From Haematomicrobium sanguinis DSM 21259 (GTDB lineage Bacteria > Actinomycetota > Actinomycetes > Actinomycetales > Micrococcaceae), in NCBI RefSeq assembly GCF_000688395.1, contig NZ_JIAG01000013.1, positions 1 through 64,000 of the forward strand: a DNA stretch of 64,000 nt, written 5' to 3'. Shown in pieces: positions 26,865 to 35,008 of the stretch. The notes beneath the pieces were generated by a model, which saw only the letters and a program-made list of their open reading frames with translations, was not told where the DNA came from and searched no databases. The position numbers were made by a program, and so were the translations under genes. The stretch's first letter is position 1. Each line of letters opens with the position of its first letter.

Positions 26865-27659
26865 TTGTCTAAGCATTCGGCCTACGCGCACACACCCCAC
26901 GGTGACGCGTACCCAGAATTGCCTAGCCGCCGGCAGATCCATCAGACGCCGCGGCGGGCCAAGCTAGACGCAACCCGTTCGCCCAAGAAATCCTTCAACG
27001 CTTCGGCCACCTCGCAAAAGGTGGCCATGGTCGCTGCAGTTTCCGGTCTCGCTTTGACCGCGGCGCTGCCGACCACCGCCGCCGTCTCGGCCGACGGGGA
27101 AAACCCGCAGCGCCAGCAGATCACCCCGGAAAGCCTTGAAGTTACCGCGGACCCCAACGCGTCATTGCAGCTTTCGAAGCCGTCAGAGATCACCAAGGTG
27201 GATCCTGACCAACAATTGCGAAGCATCGTGAGCGCTTCGGCGGCGAAGGTCACCCCAGAAGCCTCCAAGGGCACGCTGGACTTCCCGCTGAACACCCCGA
27301 TGCAAATCAACTCCCCCTTCGGGCCGCGTGTTGCGCCGGTAGGCGGAGTCTCAAATTTCCACAACGGGCTGGACCTCCAGGCGGCATGCGGCGTGAGCGT
27401 CGACGCCGCCGCCGAGGGCACCGTGAAGTCGGCCGGGTGGGATAACACCGGGTACGGCAATCGAGTCGTGGTAGATCACGGCAACGGTTTGGAAACCACC
27501 TACAACCACATGTCATCCGTCGCCGTGAAAGTTGGCGATAAGGTGTCGCGCGGTCAGCAGGTGGGAAGCGCAGGGACCACCGGTGCCTCCACCGGGTGCC
27601 ACTTGCACTTCGAAGTACAGGTTAATGGCGAGACCATTGACCCGCTGAAGTGGCTCTAA
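26865..27659 (+). CDS. Secreted M23 (LytM) peptidoglycan endopeptidase
   Basis: 264 residues from TTG 26865 behind AGGAAGAGG. A long N-terminal region has an export hydrophobic segment about 51-75 (VAMVAAVSGLALTAALPTTA). A C-terminal zinc endopeptidase domain follows: first ligands in NFHNGLD (His166, Asp170), general-base His in TYNHM (215), and HLH at 246-248. Such enzymes cut peptide cross-bridges in the wall. The upstream c-di-AMP riboswitch ties its expression to envelope or osmotic state. No SH3 or LysM wall-binding domain is seen. Confidence 0.93.
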   Translation: MSKHSAYAHTPHGDAYPELPSRRQIHQTPRRAKLDATRSPKKSFNASATSQKVAMVAAVSGLALTAALPTTAAVSADGENPQRQQITPESLEVTADPNASLQLSKPSEITKVDPDQQLRSIVSASAAKVTPEASKGTLDFPLNTPMQINSPFGPRVAPVGGVSNFHNGLDLQAACGVSVDAAAEGTVKSAGWDNTGYGNRVVVDHGNGLETTYNHMSSVAVKVGDKVSRGQQVGSAGTTGASTGCHLHFEVQVNGETIDPLKWL

Positions 27660-27760
27660 GCCGCAGGGATGACACGACCGTAACCGGAATGTGACATTTC
27701 AACCAAAATGTTATAACCTCATAATCGTGCCTCATTCGAAATGATGAGGCGCACCGGAGT

Positions 27761-27930
27761 AGCAAGCCGAGCTCTGCCACTACATCCGGTTCCCGTTCAC
27801 TTCTATGACGGCAGAGACGGGGGAACCACTTCTGGTCTTCCTCACACGAAGAAGCCCTTGGGGTTAAGTCAGGTGCACTATGCCTGGCCGGATGTCTCCC
27901 ATCCGAACCCGACAGCTCACCTCGTAGGCT
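27761..27930 (+). ncRNA. c-di-AMP (ydaO-yuaA) riboswitch 2
   Basis: Same ordered blocks as riboswitch 1: AAGCCGAGCTCTGCC at 27764, GGGGGAACCA near 27820, TTGGGGTTAA near 27858, and CCGAACCCGACAGCTCACCT ending with CGTAGG at 27928. A/T-rich promoter sequence (GTTATAACCTCATAAT) and a small hairpin (27729-27750) precede it. It controls the NlpC/P60 gene. Confidence 0.93.
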
Positions 27931-27943
27931 CAAGGAGAACACA

Positions 27944-28714
27944 TTGGCTACATCTAAGCTTGGTCGTCACAGCGCGGGCCGCGCCACCATGATGACCTCA
28001 ATTACCAAGGCTGTTGCTGGTAACGCTGGTTCCTTTGGGCGCCAAGCAGCTGTGGTCGCCGCCGCATCCGGTTTGGCACTGACCGCAGCCGTTCCAGCTA
28101 ACGCTGACGCTCCCGCCCTCAAGCGCGAGGCGACCGAGGCCGTTGCCCTCGCCGCTCCGTCCGTCGCTTCGAGCGCTGTGACCGCAGACGTCAAGGCAGC
28201 TCCCGCATTCTTCAGCGCACCGGTGACCGTTGAGGCCGCACCGGAGCCTGTCATCACCCCGCAGTCCGCTCCGGCGACCGCGCAGACTGCTCCCGCCCCG
28301 CAGGGCGGACAGTCGGCTCAGCAGGGCAACCAGGGCCAGCAGGCCGCTCCGAAGCAGGAGGCCGCTCCGGCCCCGGCTCCGCAGGGTGGATCCGCCGCCG
28401 CTTCCGGCCTTGTGGCCGCTGCCTATGGTCAGCTCGGCGTGGTGCAGGATTGCACCAAGCTGGTCGAGAACGCTCTCGCTTCCATCGGCCGTCCGGTTGG
28501 CGATCTCGCTCCGATGCAGTTCGGCGTTGCGGGAACCGTCGTTTCCGATCTGCAGCCCGGTGACATCCTGATGCAGCCCGGCCACGTGTCCATCTACGTC
28601 GGCAACGGCCAGGTCATCAGCTCCAACTGGTACCCCGCCGGCGGCAGCACCGTTGTTCACCCCTACAGCTACTTGTCTGCAGGCGGCCCAATCACCATTG
28701 TGCGCGTGAGCTAA
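27944..28714 (+). CDS. Secreted NlpC/P60-family cell-wall hydrolase
   Basis: 256 residues from TTG 27944 behind AAGGAG. It has a signal region with hydrophobic core about 36-55, then a long Ala/Pro/Gln-rich linker (60-150) and a compact C-terminal NlpC/P60-type domain. Catalytic Cys170 sits in VVQDCTKLV and His214 in QPGHVSIYVG. The usual Cys context DCSG is DCTK here, so the fold assignment is good but the exact bond cut is open. The domain is near the minimum size. It forms a pair with the upstream M23 enzyme, each under its own c-di-AMP riboswitch. Confidence 0.88.
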   Translation: MATSKLGRHSAGRATMMTSITKAVAGNAGSFGRQAAVVAAASGLALTAAVPANADAPALKREATEAVALAAPSVASSAVTADVKAAPAFFSAPVTVEAAPEPVITPQSAPATAQTAPAPQGGQSAQQGNQGQQAAPKQEAAPAPAPQGGSAAASGLVAAAYGQLGVVQDCTKLVENALASIGRPVGDLAPMQFGVAGTVVSDLQPGDILMQPGHVSIYVGNGQVISSNWYPAGGSTVVHPYSYLSAGGPITIVRVS

Positions 28715-28733
28715 CACGAACACTGTTTTCCAG

Positions 28734-28766
28734 GAGGTCTCATCCCGCGTGACGGGGTGGGGCCTC
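28734..28766 (+). terminator. Terminator after the NlpC/P60 gene
   Basis: GAGGTC/GGCCTC with inner CATCCCG/CGGGGTG forms a stem-loop 20 bp after the stop, followed by TTCGGTTT. Confidence 0.6.
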
Positions 28767-28939
28767 TTCGGTTTAACGGGCATCTCGGAATGACCGGCGG
28801 ATGAATTCTTGGCGACACGCCCCACCCTGGGGGCCAGTGATTAGGAAAAGGGCCCACCTGCCCATAATCTAAGGTTGTTGATCCAATGAGTTGCGCTCGG
28901 GCGCACCGGCTCGGGCGCATCGACGGGCAAGGACCAGGT

Positions 28940-29440
28940 ATGCGCACCTTAGTTCTGAATGCTGGATATGAACCGCTGGCGGTGGTCACCTTCCGCCGGG
29001 CGCTCGTTCTTGTCTTGACGGGCAAGGCGTCCGTCCTCGCCGAGGATCAAGAACCGGTCTTCAGCCCCACCACGATGGTCGCTCGCCCCTCCGTCATCCT
29101 CCTGAACCGCTACGTGAAGCTCCCGTACCGCGTCAATCAGACGGTCACCCGCCGCGGGGTCTTGCGCCGCGACGGCCACGAATGCGCGTACTGCGGCAAA
29201 CACGCCACCACCGTGGATCACATTCACCCAAAGTCGCGCGGCGGGCGGGAAAGCTGGGAGAACCTGGTTGCCTGCTGCCTGAACTGCAACAACAAAAAGG
29301 GCGACCGCACCCTCGCGCAAATGGGCTGGAACCTGCGCGTCACACCGCGTGAGCCGCGCAGCCCGCACTGGGCGATCCGCGAACTCGAGCGCCCTCGAGA
29401 CGAATGGTCAGATTTCTTGAAGGTTGGCTCGGCCGCCTAG
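28940..29440 (+). CDS. HNH endonuclease-domain protein
   Basis: 166 residues from ATG 28940 (AAGGA upstream). The HNH domain lies near 75-125, with zinc-binding CAYC and CLNC pairs, the catalytic TVDHIHPKSRGG and NNKKGDRTLAQMGW. This compact, single-domain form with the N-terminus MRTLVLNAGYEPLAVV is conserved across actinobacteria as a housekeeping gene. It is not obviously part of a mobile element or restriction system. The exact role is unknown. Confidence 0.9.
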   Translation: MRTLVLNAGYEPLAVVTFRRALVLVLTGKASVLAEDQEPVFSPTTMVARPSVILLNRYVKLPYRVNQTVTRRGVLRRDGHECAYCGKHATTVDHIHPKSRGGRESWENLVACCLNCNNKKGDRTLAQMGWNLRVTPREPRSPHWAIRELERPRDEWSDFLKVGSAA

Positions 29441-29450
29441 TTACTTCCCT

Positions 29451-29469
29451 GAAGAACGACGGCGTTGCC
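29451..29469 (+). repeat. CGACGGCG half-repeat, intergenic after the HNH gene
   Basis: GAAGAACGACGGCGTTGCC, 10 bp after the HNH stop; the first 14 bases equal the PurH copy exactly. Confidence 0.8.
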
Positions 29470-29524
29470 CGCCATCGCGGCCGCCCGGAGCCTGGGCGCG
29501 GGGCTGGCAGAGCGATCCTGTTTC

Positions 29525-29601
29525 TGGTGCCCCGGGCCGGAATCGAACCGACGGCCTACCCTTTAGGAGAGGGTCGCTCTATCCTACTGAGCTACCGAGG
29601 C
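29525..29601 (-). tRNA. tRNA-Arg (anticodon CCT), CCA encoded
   Basis: Read leftward: acceptor GCCTCGG/CCGGGGC, anticodon arm ACCCT-CTCCTAA-AGGGT giving CCT, T-arm GGTTCGATTCC, discriminator A and encoded CCA. Confidence 0.95.
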
Positions 29602-29664
29602 GTGCATGCTCGCTCCGTGGCGGAACGGGCGCGGCTAACAGTCTATCGCGAACGGTGCCGAGCA

Positions 29665-29697
29665 GTGTCGTCGCAGCGTCGTCGCAGTGTCGTCGCA
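29665..29697. repeat. Tandem 11-bp repeat (GTGTCGTCGCA/GCGTCGTCGCA)
   Basis: Three consecutive 11-bp units alternating GTGTCGTCGCA and GCGTCGTCGCA, plus a partial fourth, in the noncoding stretch between tRNA-Arg and the hexosaminidase gene. Confidence 0.7.
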
Positions 29698-29723
29698 GCG
29701 TCGCTACGGCCGCGCCCATCCAG

Positions 29724-29789
29724 TTTGTAGGGTTGTTTCGACATTTTAGGGTTGTATACCGCCCTATTTTGTCGAAACGGCCCTACAAA
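29724..29789. repeat. Nested 66-bp hairpin, intergenic
   Basis: Outer arms 29724-29743 and 29770-29789 pair at 18 of 20 positions, the two exceptions being G-T pairs. The inner TAGGGT and GCCCTA pair in the A/T-rich loop. It belongs to the nested-hairpin class seen behind several genes. Confidence 0.7.
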
Positions 29790-29794
29790 GTCGG

Positions 29795-29852
29795 GGCTCG
29801 CGGTGACCGGGACAGTGGCGAGGGAGTGGGCTCGCGGTGACCGGGACAGTGG
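29795..29852. repeat. Direct repeat with 34-bp period
   Basis: A 24-bp block beginning GGCTCGCGGTGACC occurs at 29795-29818 and 29829-29852, followed by repeated GGGGCGGGAGT units to about 29882. With the hairpin and 11-bp repeats this accounts for most of the 440-bp gap before the hexosaminidase gene; no gene is evident in it. Confidence 0.75.
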
Positions 29853-30043
29853 GGCGGGAGTGCGCTCAGGGTGGGGCGGGAGTTGGGCACCGTGCGAGGC
29901 GAGTTTTGGAAACTTTCGGCGCGTCGTAGACATCCGATGAATTCCTGGTAAGAATGGGAAGACCTGCTCAATGCACATTCGCAATGCACACGCTCAGTGC
30001 ACATTTCGAGCCAGGCAAACGCACACCCTACCGAGGAAAGAGA

Positions 30044-31660
30044 ATGCCTCTTAGCATCCTGCCCCAACCCAAGGACCTGACCGAAACCGGCGAAAACTTC
30101 ACCGTCACCGCCGAGACGACCATCCACGCCGACGAGACTGCGCTCCCCGTTGCCTGGCAACTCCACGATCTGATTGCCACGAGCACGGGGATCCGTCTCC
30201 CCGTGGAGAAGGCGACAAGCGGCCGGGGGGAGGCAACGCCGTCGAACATCATTGCTTTGCGCACGGTAGGTGAGGGAAACGAGGAGTCCTACACGCTCGC
30301 TGTGGACGCCAACGGCGTGGAGATCACTGCACCCAGCGGGGCCGGTTTCCAAAATGCGTTCGCGACGCTGATCCAACTGATGCCGGTGAGCGTGCTGCGG
30401 CAAGCCGGGAGCGCGGAAAGCGTGAGCGTGGCCGGTGTGCAGATCGCTGATGAGCCGAGCTACGGCTGGCGCGGATTCATGCTGGATCCGGCGCGGCACT
30501 TTTTGCCCAAAGAGTTCGTGATGCGGATGCTGGATATTGCGGCGCTGCTGAAGATGAACAAGATGCACTTTCACCTGACCGATGACCAAGGCTGGCGCAT
30601 CGAGGTGCCGGGATGGCCCAAGCTCGTGGAGCAGGGCTCGTGGCGGCCAGAGACGGTGATTGGGCATGCGGGCAAGTCCGACCGCGATTTCGATGGGACG
30701 CCGCACGGCGGCTACTACACCACCGAGGACTTGCAGGAAATCGTCGCGTACGCTGCCGCCAGGAACATTGAGGTCGTGCCGGAGATCGACCTGCCCGGGC
30801 ACATGGGGGCGGCGTTGCGGGCGTACCCGGAGCTTGGGATTCCCGGGACGATTGTCGAGCCGACCATCTGGGGGGTCTCCGACATGGTGCTCCGTCCCTC
30901 GCCCGAGGCGCTGCAGTTTGTGCAGGACGTGGTGGCGCACACGCTCACCATCTTCCCCGGCGAGTACATTCACTTGGGCGGCGACGAGGTGCCCAAGACC
31001 GGGTGGGAAAATGACGAGTATTCGCGCGGCCGGGTCGAGGAACTGGGCCTGAATTCGGTCGAGGAGCTACAGAACTGGTTCTTGAAGTCGTGCGTGGCGC
31101 AGGTGCGCGAGGCCGGGCGCAAGGCGATCTGCTGGGATGAGGCGCTGGAGGCGGACGGCATGCCCAAGGACACCGTGATCGCGGCGTGGCGGGTGTGGGG
31201 CGGCGGCGAAAACCGTCCGGATGTCCAAGCGCTGAAGGCCGGGCACCAGATTGTCAATTGCGCGCACGAATGGACCTACCTGGACGCCTATGCATCCGAG
31301 GACGCCGAGGAGCCGCTGAGCATTGGCGGGCTGCTGCCGGTAGAGAAGGTCGCCGAGTTTTCGCCGGTGCCTCCGGGAGTGTCCGAGGAAGAGGCTAGCC
31401 GCGTTCTGGGTCTGCAGGGGCAGCTGTGGAGCGAGTACATGAAGGACGGGCGCGCGGTGGAGTATCGGGCGTTTCCGCGCTTGTCGGTGCTGGCCGATAT
31501 CGGTTGGGCTTCGCCCGAGGTGCGTGCGGCTCACCCCGTGGCGGATCGGTTGCCGGCGCACCTGGAACTCCTGGATGTGCTCGGGGTGAACTACCGGCCG
31601 CTTGCCGGGCCGCACCCGTGGCAGCAGGGCGGCACCGGGCGGTTGAACCGGAACACCTAG
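30044..31660 (+). CDS. Beta-N-acetylhexosaminidase, GH20
   Basis: A 538-residue enzyme hydrolysing terminal GlcNAc or GalNAc. The GH20b domain covers about 1-140. The catalytic TIM barrel starts at SYGWRGFMLDPARHF. FHLTDDQGWRIE follows, and the catalytic Asp-Glu pair is in IHLGGDEVPK near residues 308-317. ATG 30044 follows GAGGAAAGAG. No signal peptide is visible, so it is probably cytosolic, acting on imported amino-sugar oligosaccharides or recycled wall fragments. A repeat half-copy is embedded in the variable N-terminal domain (GEATPSN). Confidence 0.93.
   Translation: MPLSILPQPKDLTETGENFTVTAETTIHADETALPVAWQLHDLIATSTGIRLPVEKATSGRGEATPSNIIALRTVGEGNEESYTLAVDANGVEITAPSGAGFQNAFATLIQLMPVSVLRQAGSAESVSVAGVQIADEPSYGWRGFMLDPARHFLPKEFVMRMLDIAALLKMNKMHFHLTDDQGWRIEVPGWPKLVEQGSWRPETVIGHAGKSDRDFDGTPHGGYYTTEDLQEIVAYAAARNIEVVPEIDLPGHMGAALRAYPELGIPGTIVEPTIWGVSDMVLRPSPEALQFVQDVVAHTLTIFPGEYIHLGGDEVPKTGWENDEYSRGRVEELGLNSVEELQNWFLKSCVAQVREAGRKAICWDEALEADGMPKDTVIAAWRVWGGGENRPDVQALKAGHQIVNCAHEWTYLDAYASEDAEEPLSIGGLLPVEKVAEFSPVPPGVSEEEASRVLGLQGQLWSEYMKDGRAVEYRAFPRLSVLADIGWASPEVRAAHPVADRLPAHLELLDVLGVNYRPLAGPHPWQQGGTGRLNRNT
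30232..30250 (-). repeat. Probable CGACGGCG half-repeat inside the hexosaminidase gene
   Basis: Read leftward GATGTTCGACGGCGTTGCC. The 3' part equals the intergenic copies at 29451 and 26554. It lies antisense in the poorly conserved N-terminal domain. Confidence 0.55.
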
Positions 31661-31705
31661 GCGCTGGACGGCGCGGCGGCGGTTTCGCAGGCGGGAGCGC
31701 CGCCA

Positions 31706-31787
31706 GTTCGCAGGCCCAAATTAGCAGGCCCAAATTAACAGTGCAGGCCCATATATGGGACTTAATTGTTAAATTGGGCCTGCGAAC
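31706..31787. repeat. 82-bp nested hairpin overlapping a gene end
   Basis: Outer arms with GTTCGCAGGCCCAAATT (31706-31722) and its complement (31771-31787, 16 of 17). Inside are a second GCAGGCCCAAATTA copy and the palindrome CCCATATATGGG. Its right arm encodes the last residues (SQAQFNN) of the converging membrane protein. Confidence 0.75.
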
Positions 31788-32412
31788 CTGTTTCAGGCTT
31801 CGGTCGGGGCAGAAACACGGCAACGAGCGCCGCGACGAGGGACAGCCCGAGCAAAATCCAGCGCGCCACGGTGAGCGCACTCGCCGCGGCCACCATCCCC
31901 GGATCTAGGGTCGCGGCGCCGAGCATCGAGTCAATGACCACGTTCTCGGTAATATCCACCACCGCAAACAGCACCACCGGCGCCCACAACAGCCAGCGCC
32001 ACATCCGCGATGCGACTTGCGTGGAAATCAGCAGTAGCCAGGTTGCCGCGAAAATCAGGGGGAAGAGGGTGCCGGCGGTCTTGTGGATGAAACTGAGCTG
32101 TCCGCGGTCATCCTCATTCATGACGGCGCGCAACGCCTCGATGTCCGCCACCGAGTAGCCGCCCATTCGCGAATCCGGCATCGCAAGCCCGTCGCTCAAC
32201 TGCGTCATCTGTTCGAGCGAATACAGGTGCAGGTAGGCAAAGAGCGCCAGCGAAATGACCGCGCCCGCGATCAGGACCATCCGCGCATTGCTCTGCGCCT
32301 TCGCCGGGGTGCGCCGCGTGGTCGGATTGATCGGTTGCGCGGAACTCGCCGCGGGGGCGCCGGTTGCGCGGTCGCCGTGTTTTGCCGCGCGCTGCGCTGG
32401 AGTTTTAGCCAT
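31762..32412 (-). CDS. Four-helix membrane protein, unknown
   Basis: About 216 residues. A basic cytosolic N-terminal tail of about 45 residues is followed by four predicted helices (about 46-65, 115-135, 145-165 and 182-205) with an external loop between the first two. ATG 32412 lies seven bases after GATAAT, suggesting a leaderless message; ATG 32421 is the alternative. No family is recognised. It is divergent from pcrA with a 35-bp gap. Confidence 0.7.
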   Translation of the reverse strand: MAKTPAQRAAKHGDRATGAPAASSAQPINPTTRRTPAKAQSNARMVLIAGAVISLALFAYLHLYSLEQMTQLSDGLAMPDSRMGGYSVADIEALRAVMNEDDRGQLSFIHKTAGTLFPLIFAATWLLLISTQVASRMWRWLLWAPVVLFAVVDITENVVIDSMLGAATLDPGMVAAASALTVARWILLGLSLVAALVAVFLPRPKPETGSQAQFNN

Positions 32413-32447
32413 GAGCACCATTATCCAACACCTAAACTAGAGGGAAC

Positions 32448-34805
32448 ATGGATATGATTTTTGACCCGTACTCAGACCGCAAAACTCCCGCCGCCACACC
32501 GGTTGCCGAGAGTTCGCGCGTGGATGGCTTGCTGACCGGGCTCAACCCGGAGCAGCAAGCGGCAGTGGAGTACGACGGCGGTCCCCTCCTCATCGTCGCA
32601 GGTGCGGGTTCGGGAAAAACCAGGGTGCTGACCCACCGGATCGCGTATTTGCTGGCTACCGGCAAGGCGCATCCGGGGGAAATCCTTGCTATCACCTTCA
32701 CCAATAAGGCCGCGGCCGAAATGAAGGAGCGGACAGCGGCGCTCGTGGGGGAGGCCGCCAAAAACATGTGGGTCTCCACTTTCCACTCCTCATGTGTGCG
32801 CATCCTGCGGCGAGAAGCCAAGAACATTGGGAGGGCGTCCAACTTCAGTGTCTACGATTCGGCCGATTCGCTCCGCCTGATCACGCTCATCTCCAAAAAC
32901 CTGGAACTGGACTCCAAGCGCTTCCCGGCCAAGGCGATTCAACACCGCATTTCCAGCCTTAAAAATGAACTCATCGATGAGGAAGACTTCGCGACCCAAC
33001 ACAACCATCAGGACCCCATGGATAGCGCGGTGGCGGACGTTTATAAGGAGTACATGCGTCGCTTGAATGCGGCTAACGCCATGGACTTTGATGACCTGAT
33101 TGCCCAAGTGGTCTATATGTTCCGGGCGTTTCCGGCGATCGCGGACTACTACCGCCGTCGCTTCCGGTACGTGCTCATTGACGAGTACCAGGACACCAAC
33201 CACGCGCAATATGCCTTGGTGCGTGAGATCACCAAAGCCCCGGAAACCATGGACGGGGTGCCGGCGGGTCAACTCACCGTTGTGGGCGACTCGGACCAGT
33301 CGATCTACGCCTTCCGCGGTGCCGACATCCGCAATATCGTCGAGTTTGAGCAAGACTACCCGGACGCGCACACCATCTTGTTGGAGCAGAATTACCGCTC
33401 CACCCAAAACATTTTGAACGCCGCCAACGCGGTGATTTCGCGGAACCCCGGCCGCAAGGACAAACGGCTGTGGACCGCAGAGGGCGCGGGCGCCAAAATC
33501 ATCGGCTACGTGGGCGAGAACGAGCACGAAGAAGCAAAGTTCATCGCCGCCGAAATCGATAAGCTCGCCGATAAAGAGGGGATCAAACCTAAAGACGTTG
33601 CGGTCTTCTACCGCACCAACGCGCAAAGCCGCTCCCTCGAGGAAATCCTGATGCGCGTCGGCTTGCCCTACAAAGTGGTCGGCGGCACCAGGTTCTATGA
33701 GCGCAAGGAAATCAAGGATGCGCTCGCGTACTTGCGCACCGTGGCGAACCCGGATGACGATGTCAGCCTGCGCCGCATTTTCAACGAACCCAAACGCGGT
33801 CTGGGGGCGCGTGCCGAAGCCAGTGCCGCCGCTCTCGCGGATAGGGAGCGCATCTCCTTCATGGCGGCACTGCGCCGCGCCGAGGAAGCGCCCGGAATGG
33901 GCACCGCCGCCCTGAAAAAGATCAAAGAGTTCGTCACCTTGATCGATGACCTCAAGGAAGTGAGCGAAAGCTCCGGTCTTGTCGCGCTCCTGGAAGCGAC
34001 CCTGGAGCAAACCGGATACTTGCGGATGCTCCGCGAATCGAAGGACCCGCAGGATGAGGGCCGGGTTGAGAACCTTTCCGAGCTCCTGGCAGTGGTGCGC
34101 GAGTACCTTGCCGAGAATCCCGAGGGCGATCTTGATTCCTTCCTGGAGCAAGTGTCGCTGGTCGCGGACGCGGACCAAGTGCCTAGCGAACCAGAAGCAA
34201 TCGCACAGGGCGTGGTGACGCTCATGACCTTGCACACAGCCAAGGGGCTTGAGTTTCCGGTGGTGTTCGTCACCGGCATGGAGCTCGGCGTCTTCCCGCA
34301 CCAGCGCTCGGCCACCGATGCGAAAGAAATGGCCGAAGAACGCCGCCTTGCGTACGTCGGCCTGACTCGCGCGCGGCAACGGCTCTACGTCACACGCTCG
34401 GAAATGCGCACGCTCTGGGGTCAAAGCCAATTCAACCCGCCGAGTCAATTCCTCGACGACATCCCCGCAGACCTGATTCACTGGGAGCGCGAGGGAACGT
34501 CGCGCAGCTTCGGGCGCATCGATTCCTCCCCGGACCGCCGCTTCAGCGGCTCCTTTTGGGGCGCTGGCGCGCCCGGAGGAACGACGGCGAGTGGCTCGGT
34601 ACCGCTCAAAACCAGCGTTGGGCGCGTGCAACCGGCCAAGGAAGTCATTGACCTGGACGTCGGGGACGAGGTCGAGCACAAGTCCTTTGGCCGCGGCAAG
34701 GTCATCGCCATGGAAGGTTCCGGTGACAAGGCGATCGCCAAGGTGAGCTTCCCGGTGGGGGAGAAGCGGCTCATGCTCCGCTACGCGCCGCTGACCAAGG
34801 TCTAA
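32448..34805 (+). CDS. pcrA: ATP-dependent DNA helicase PcrA/UvrD
   Basis: A 785-residue superfamily 1A 3'-5' helicase for repair and replication-fork upkeep. Motif I VAGAGSGKTRV near 48-58, motif II LIDEYQDTN near 243, motif III VGDSDQSIYAFRGAD near 281-295, motif IV QNYRSTQN near 313, motif V TLHTAKGLEFPVVFV near 588, and motif VI YVGLTRARQRLYVT near 637. The C-terminus (HKSFGRGKVIAMEG) is the actinobacterial PcrA tail, which in related enzymes contacts RNA polymerase. A CGACGGCG copy lies in the variable linker near residue 713, in another reading frame than the PurH copy. Confidence 0.96.
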   Translation: MDMIFDPYSDRKTPAATPVAESSRVDGLLTGLNPEQQAAVEYDGGPLLIVAGAGSGKTRVLTHRIAYLLATGKAHPGEILAITFTNKAAAEMKERTAALVGEAAKNMWVSTFHSSCVRILRREAKNIGRASNFSVYDSADSLRLITLISKNLELDSKRFPAKAIQHRISSLKNELIDEEDFATQHNHQDPMDSAVADVYKEYMRRLNAANAMDFDDLIAQVVYMFRAFPAIADYYRRRFRYVLIDEYQDTNHAQYALVREITKAPETMDGVPAGQLTVVGDSDQSIYAFRGADIRNIVEFEQDYPDAHTILLEQNYRSTQNILNAANAVISRNPGRKDKRLWTAEGAGAKIIGYVGENEHEEAKFIAAEIDKLADKEGIKPKDVAVFYRTNAQSRSLEEILMRVGLPYKVVGGTRFYERKEIKDALAYLRTVANPDDDVSLRRIFNEPKRGLGARAEASAAALADRERISFMAALRRAEEAPGMGTAALKKIKEFVTLIDDLKEVSESSGLVALLEATLEQTGYLRMLRESKDPQDEGRVENLSELLAVVREYLAENPEGDLDSFLEQVSLVADADQVPSEPEAIAQGVVTLMTLHTAKGLEFPVVFVTGMELGVFPHQRSATDAKEMAEERRLAYVGLTRARQRLYVTRSEMRTLWGQSQFNPPSQFLDDIPADLIHWEREGTSRSFGRIDSSPDRRFSGSFWGAGAPGGTTASGSVPLKTSVGRVQPAKEVIDLDVGDEVEHKSFGRGKVIAMEGSGDKAIAKVSFPVGEKRLMLRYAPLTKV
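34576..34594 (+). repeat. CGACGGCG half-repeat in the PcrA linker
   Basis: GAGGAACGACGGCGAGTGG, read as GGTTASG, so the frame differs from the KNDGDA copies. It lies in the poorly conserved segment between helicase domain 2B and the C-terminal tail. Confidence 0.6.
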
Positions 34806-35008
34806 CCGGCGCCCGAACGGGGCCCTCGGTGGTTGGCGCGAAACGCGGGGACGGCGTGTGGGGTTGGTCACGAAAATCGCCTCGGGTTCTGCAATGGGCG
34901 TCGAAAGTACTAGAGTTCCAAGGAGAGGCCCGCGGGTTCAGCTATGCGGGTTCACACCGTACTCGGTAGTGCACAAAGCGACTACTTCGACGTAGAAGGA
35001 ATAAGACC

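Noticed and set aside
29665-29852. Possible CRISPR array
   Set aside because: Repeat units are 11 and 24 bp, contiguous or too few, with no equal-length spacers and no cas genes.
29451-30043. Integron attC sites (because of long imperfect palindromes)
   Set aside because: No integrase and no R'/R'' core-site pattern (GTTRRRY) at hairpin ends; genes are not arranged as cassettes.
32573-32580. CGACGGCG core at the start of PcrA
   Set aside because: It encodes YDGG just before Walker A, a region conserved in the family; only the core matches, not the full half-site.
32790-34871. A 693-codon antisense open frame across pcrA
   Set aside because: GC-rich shadow of the helicase gene with no recognisable domain.
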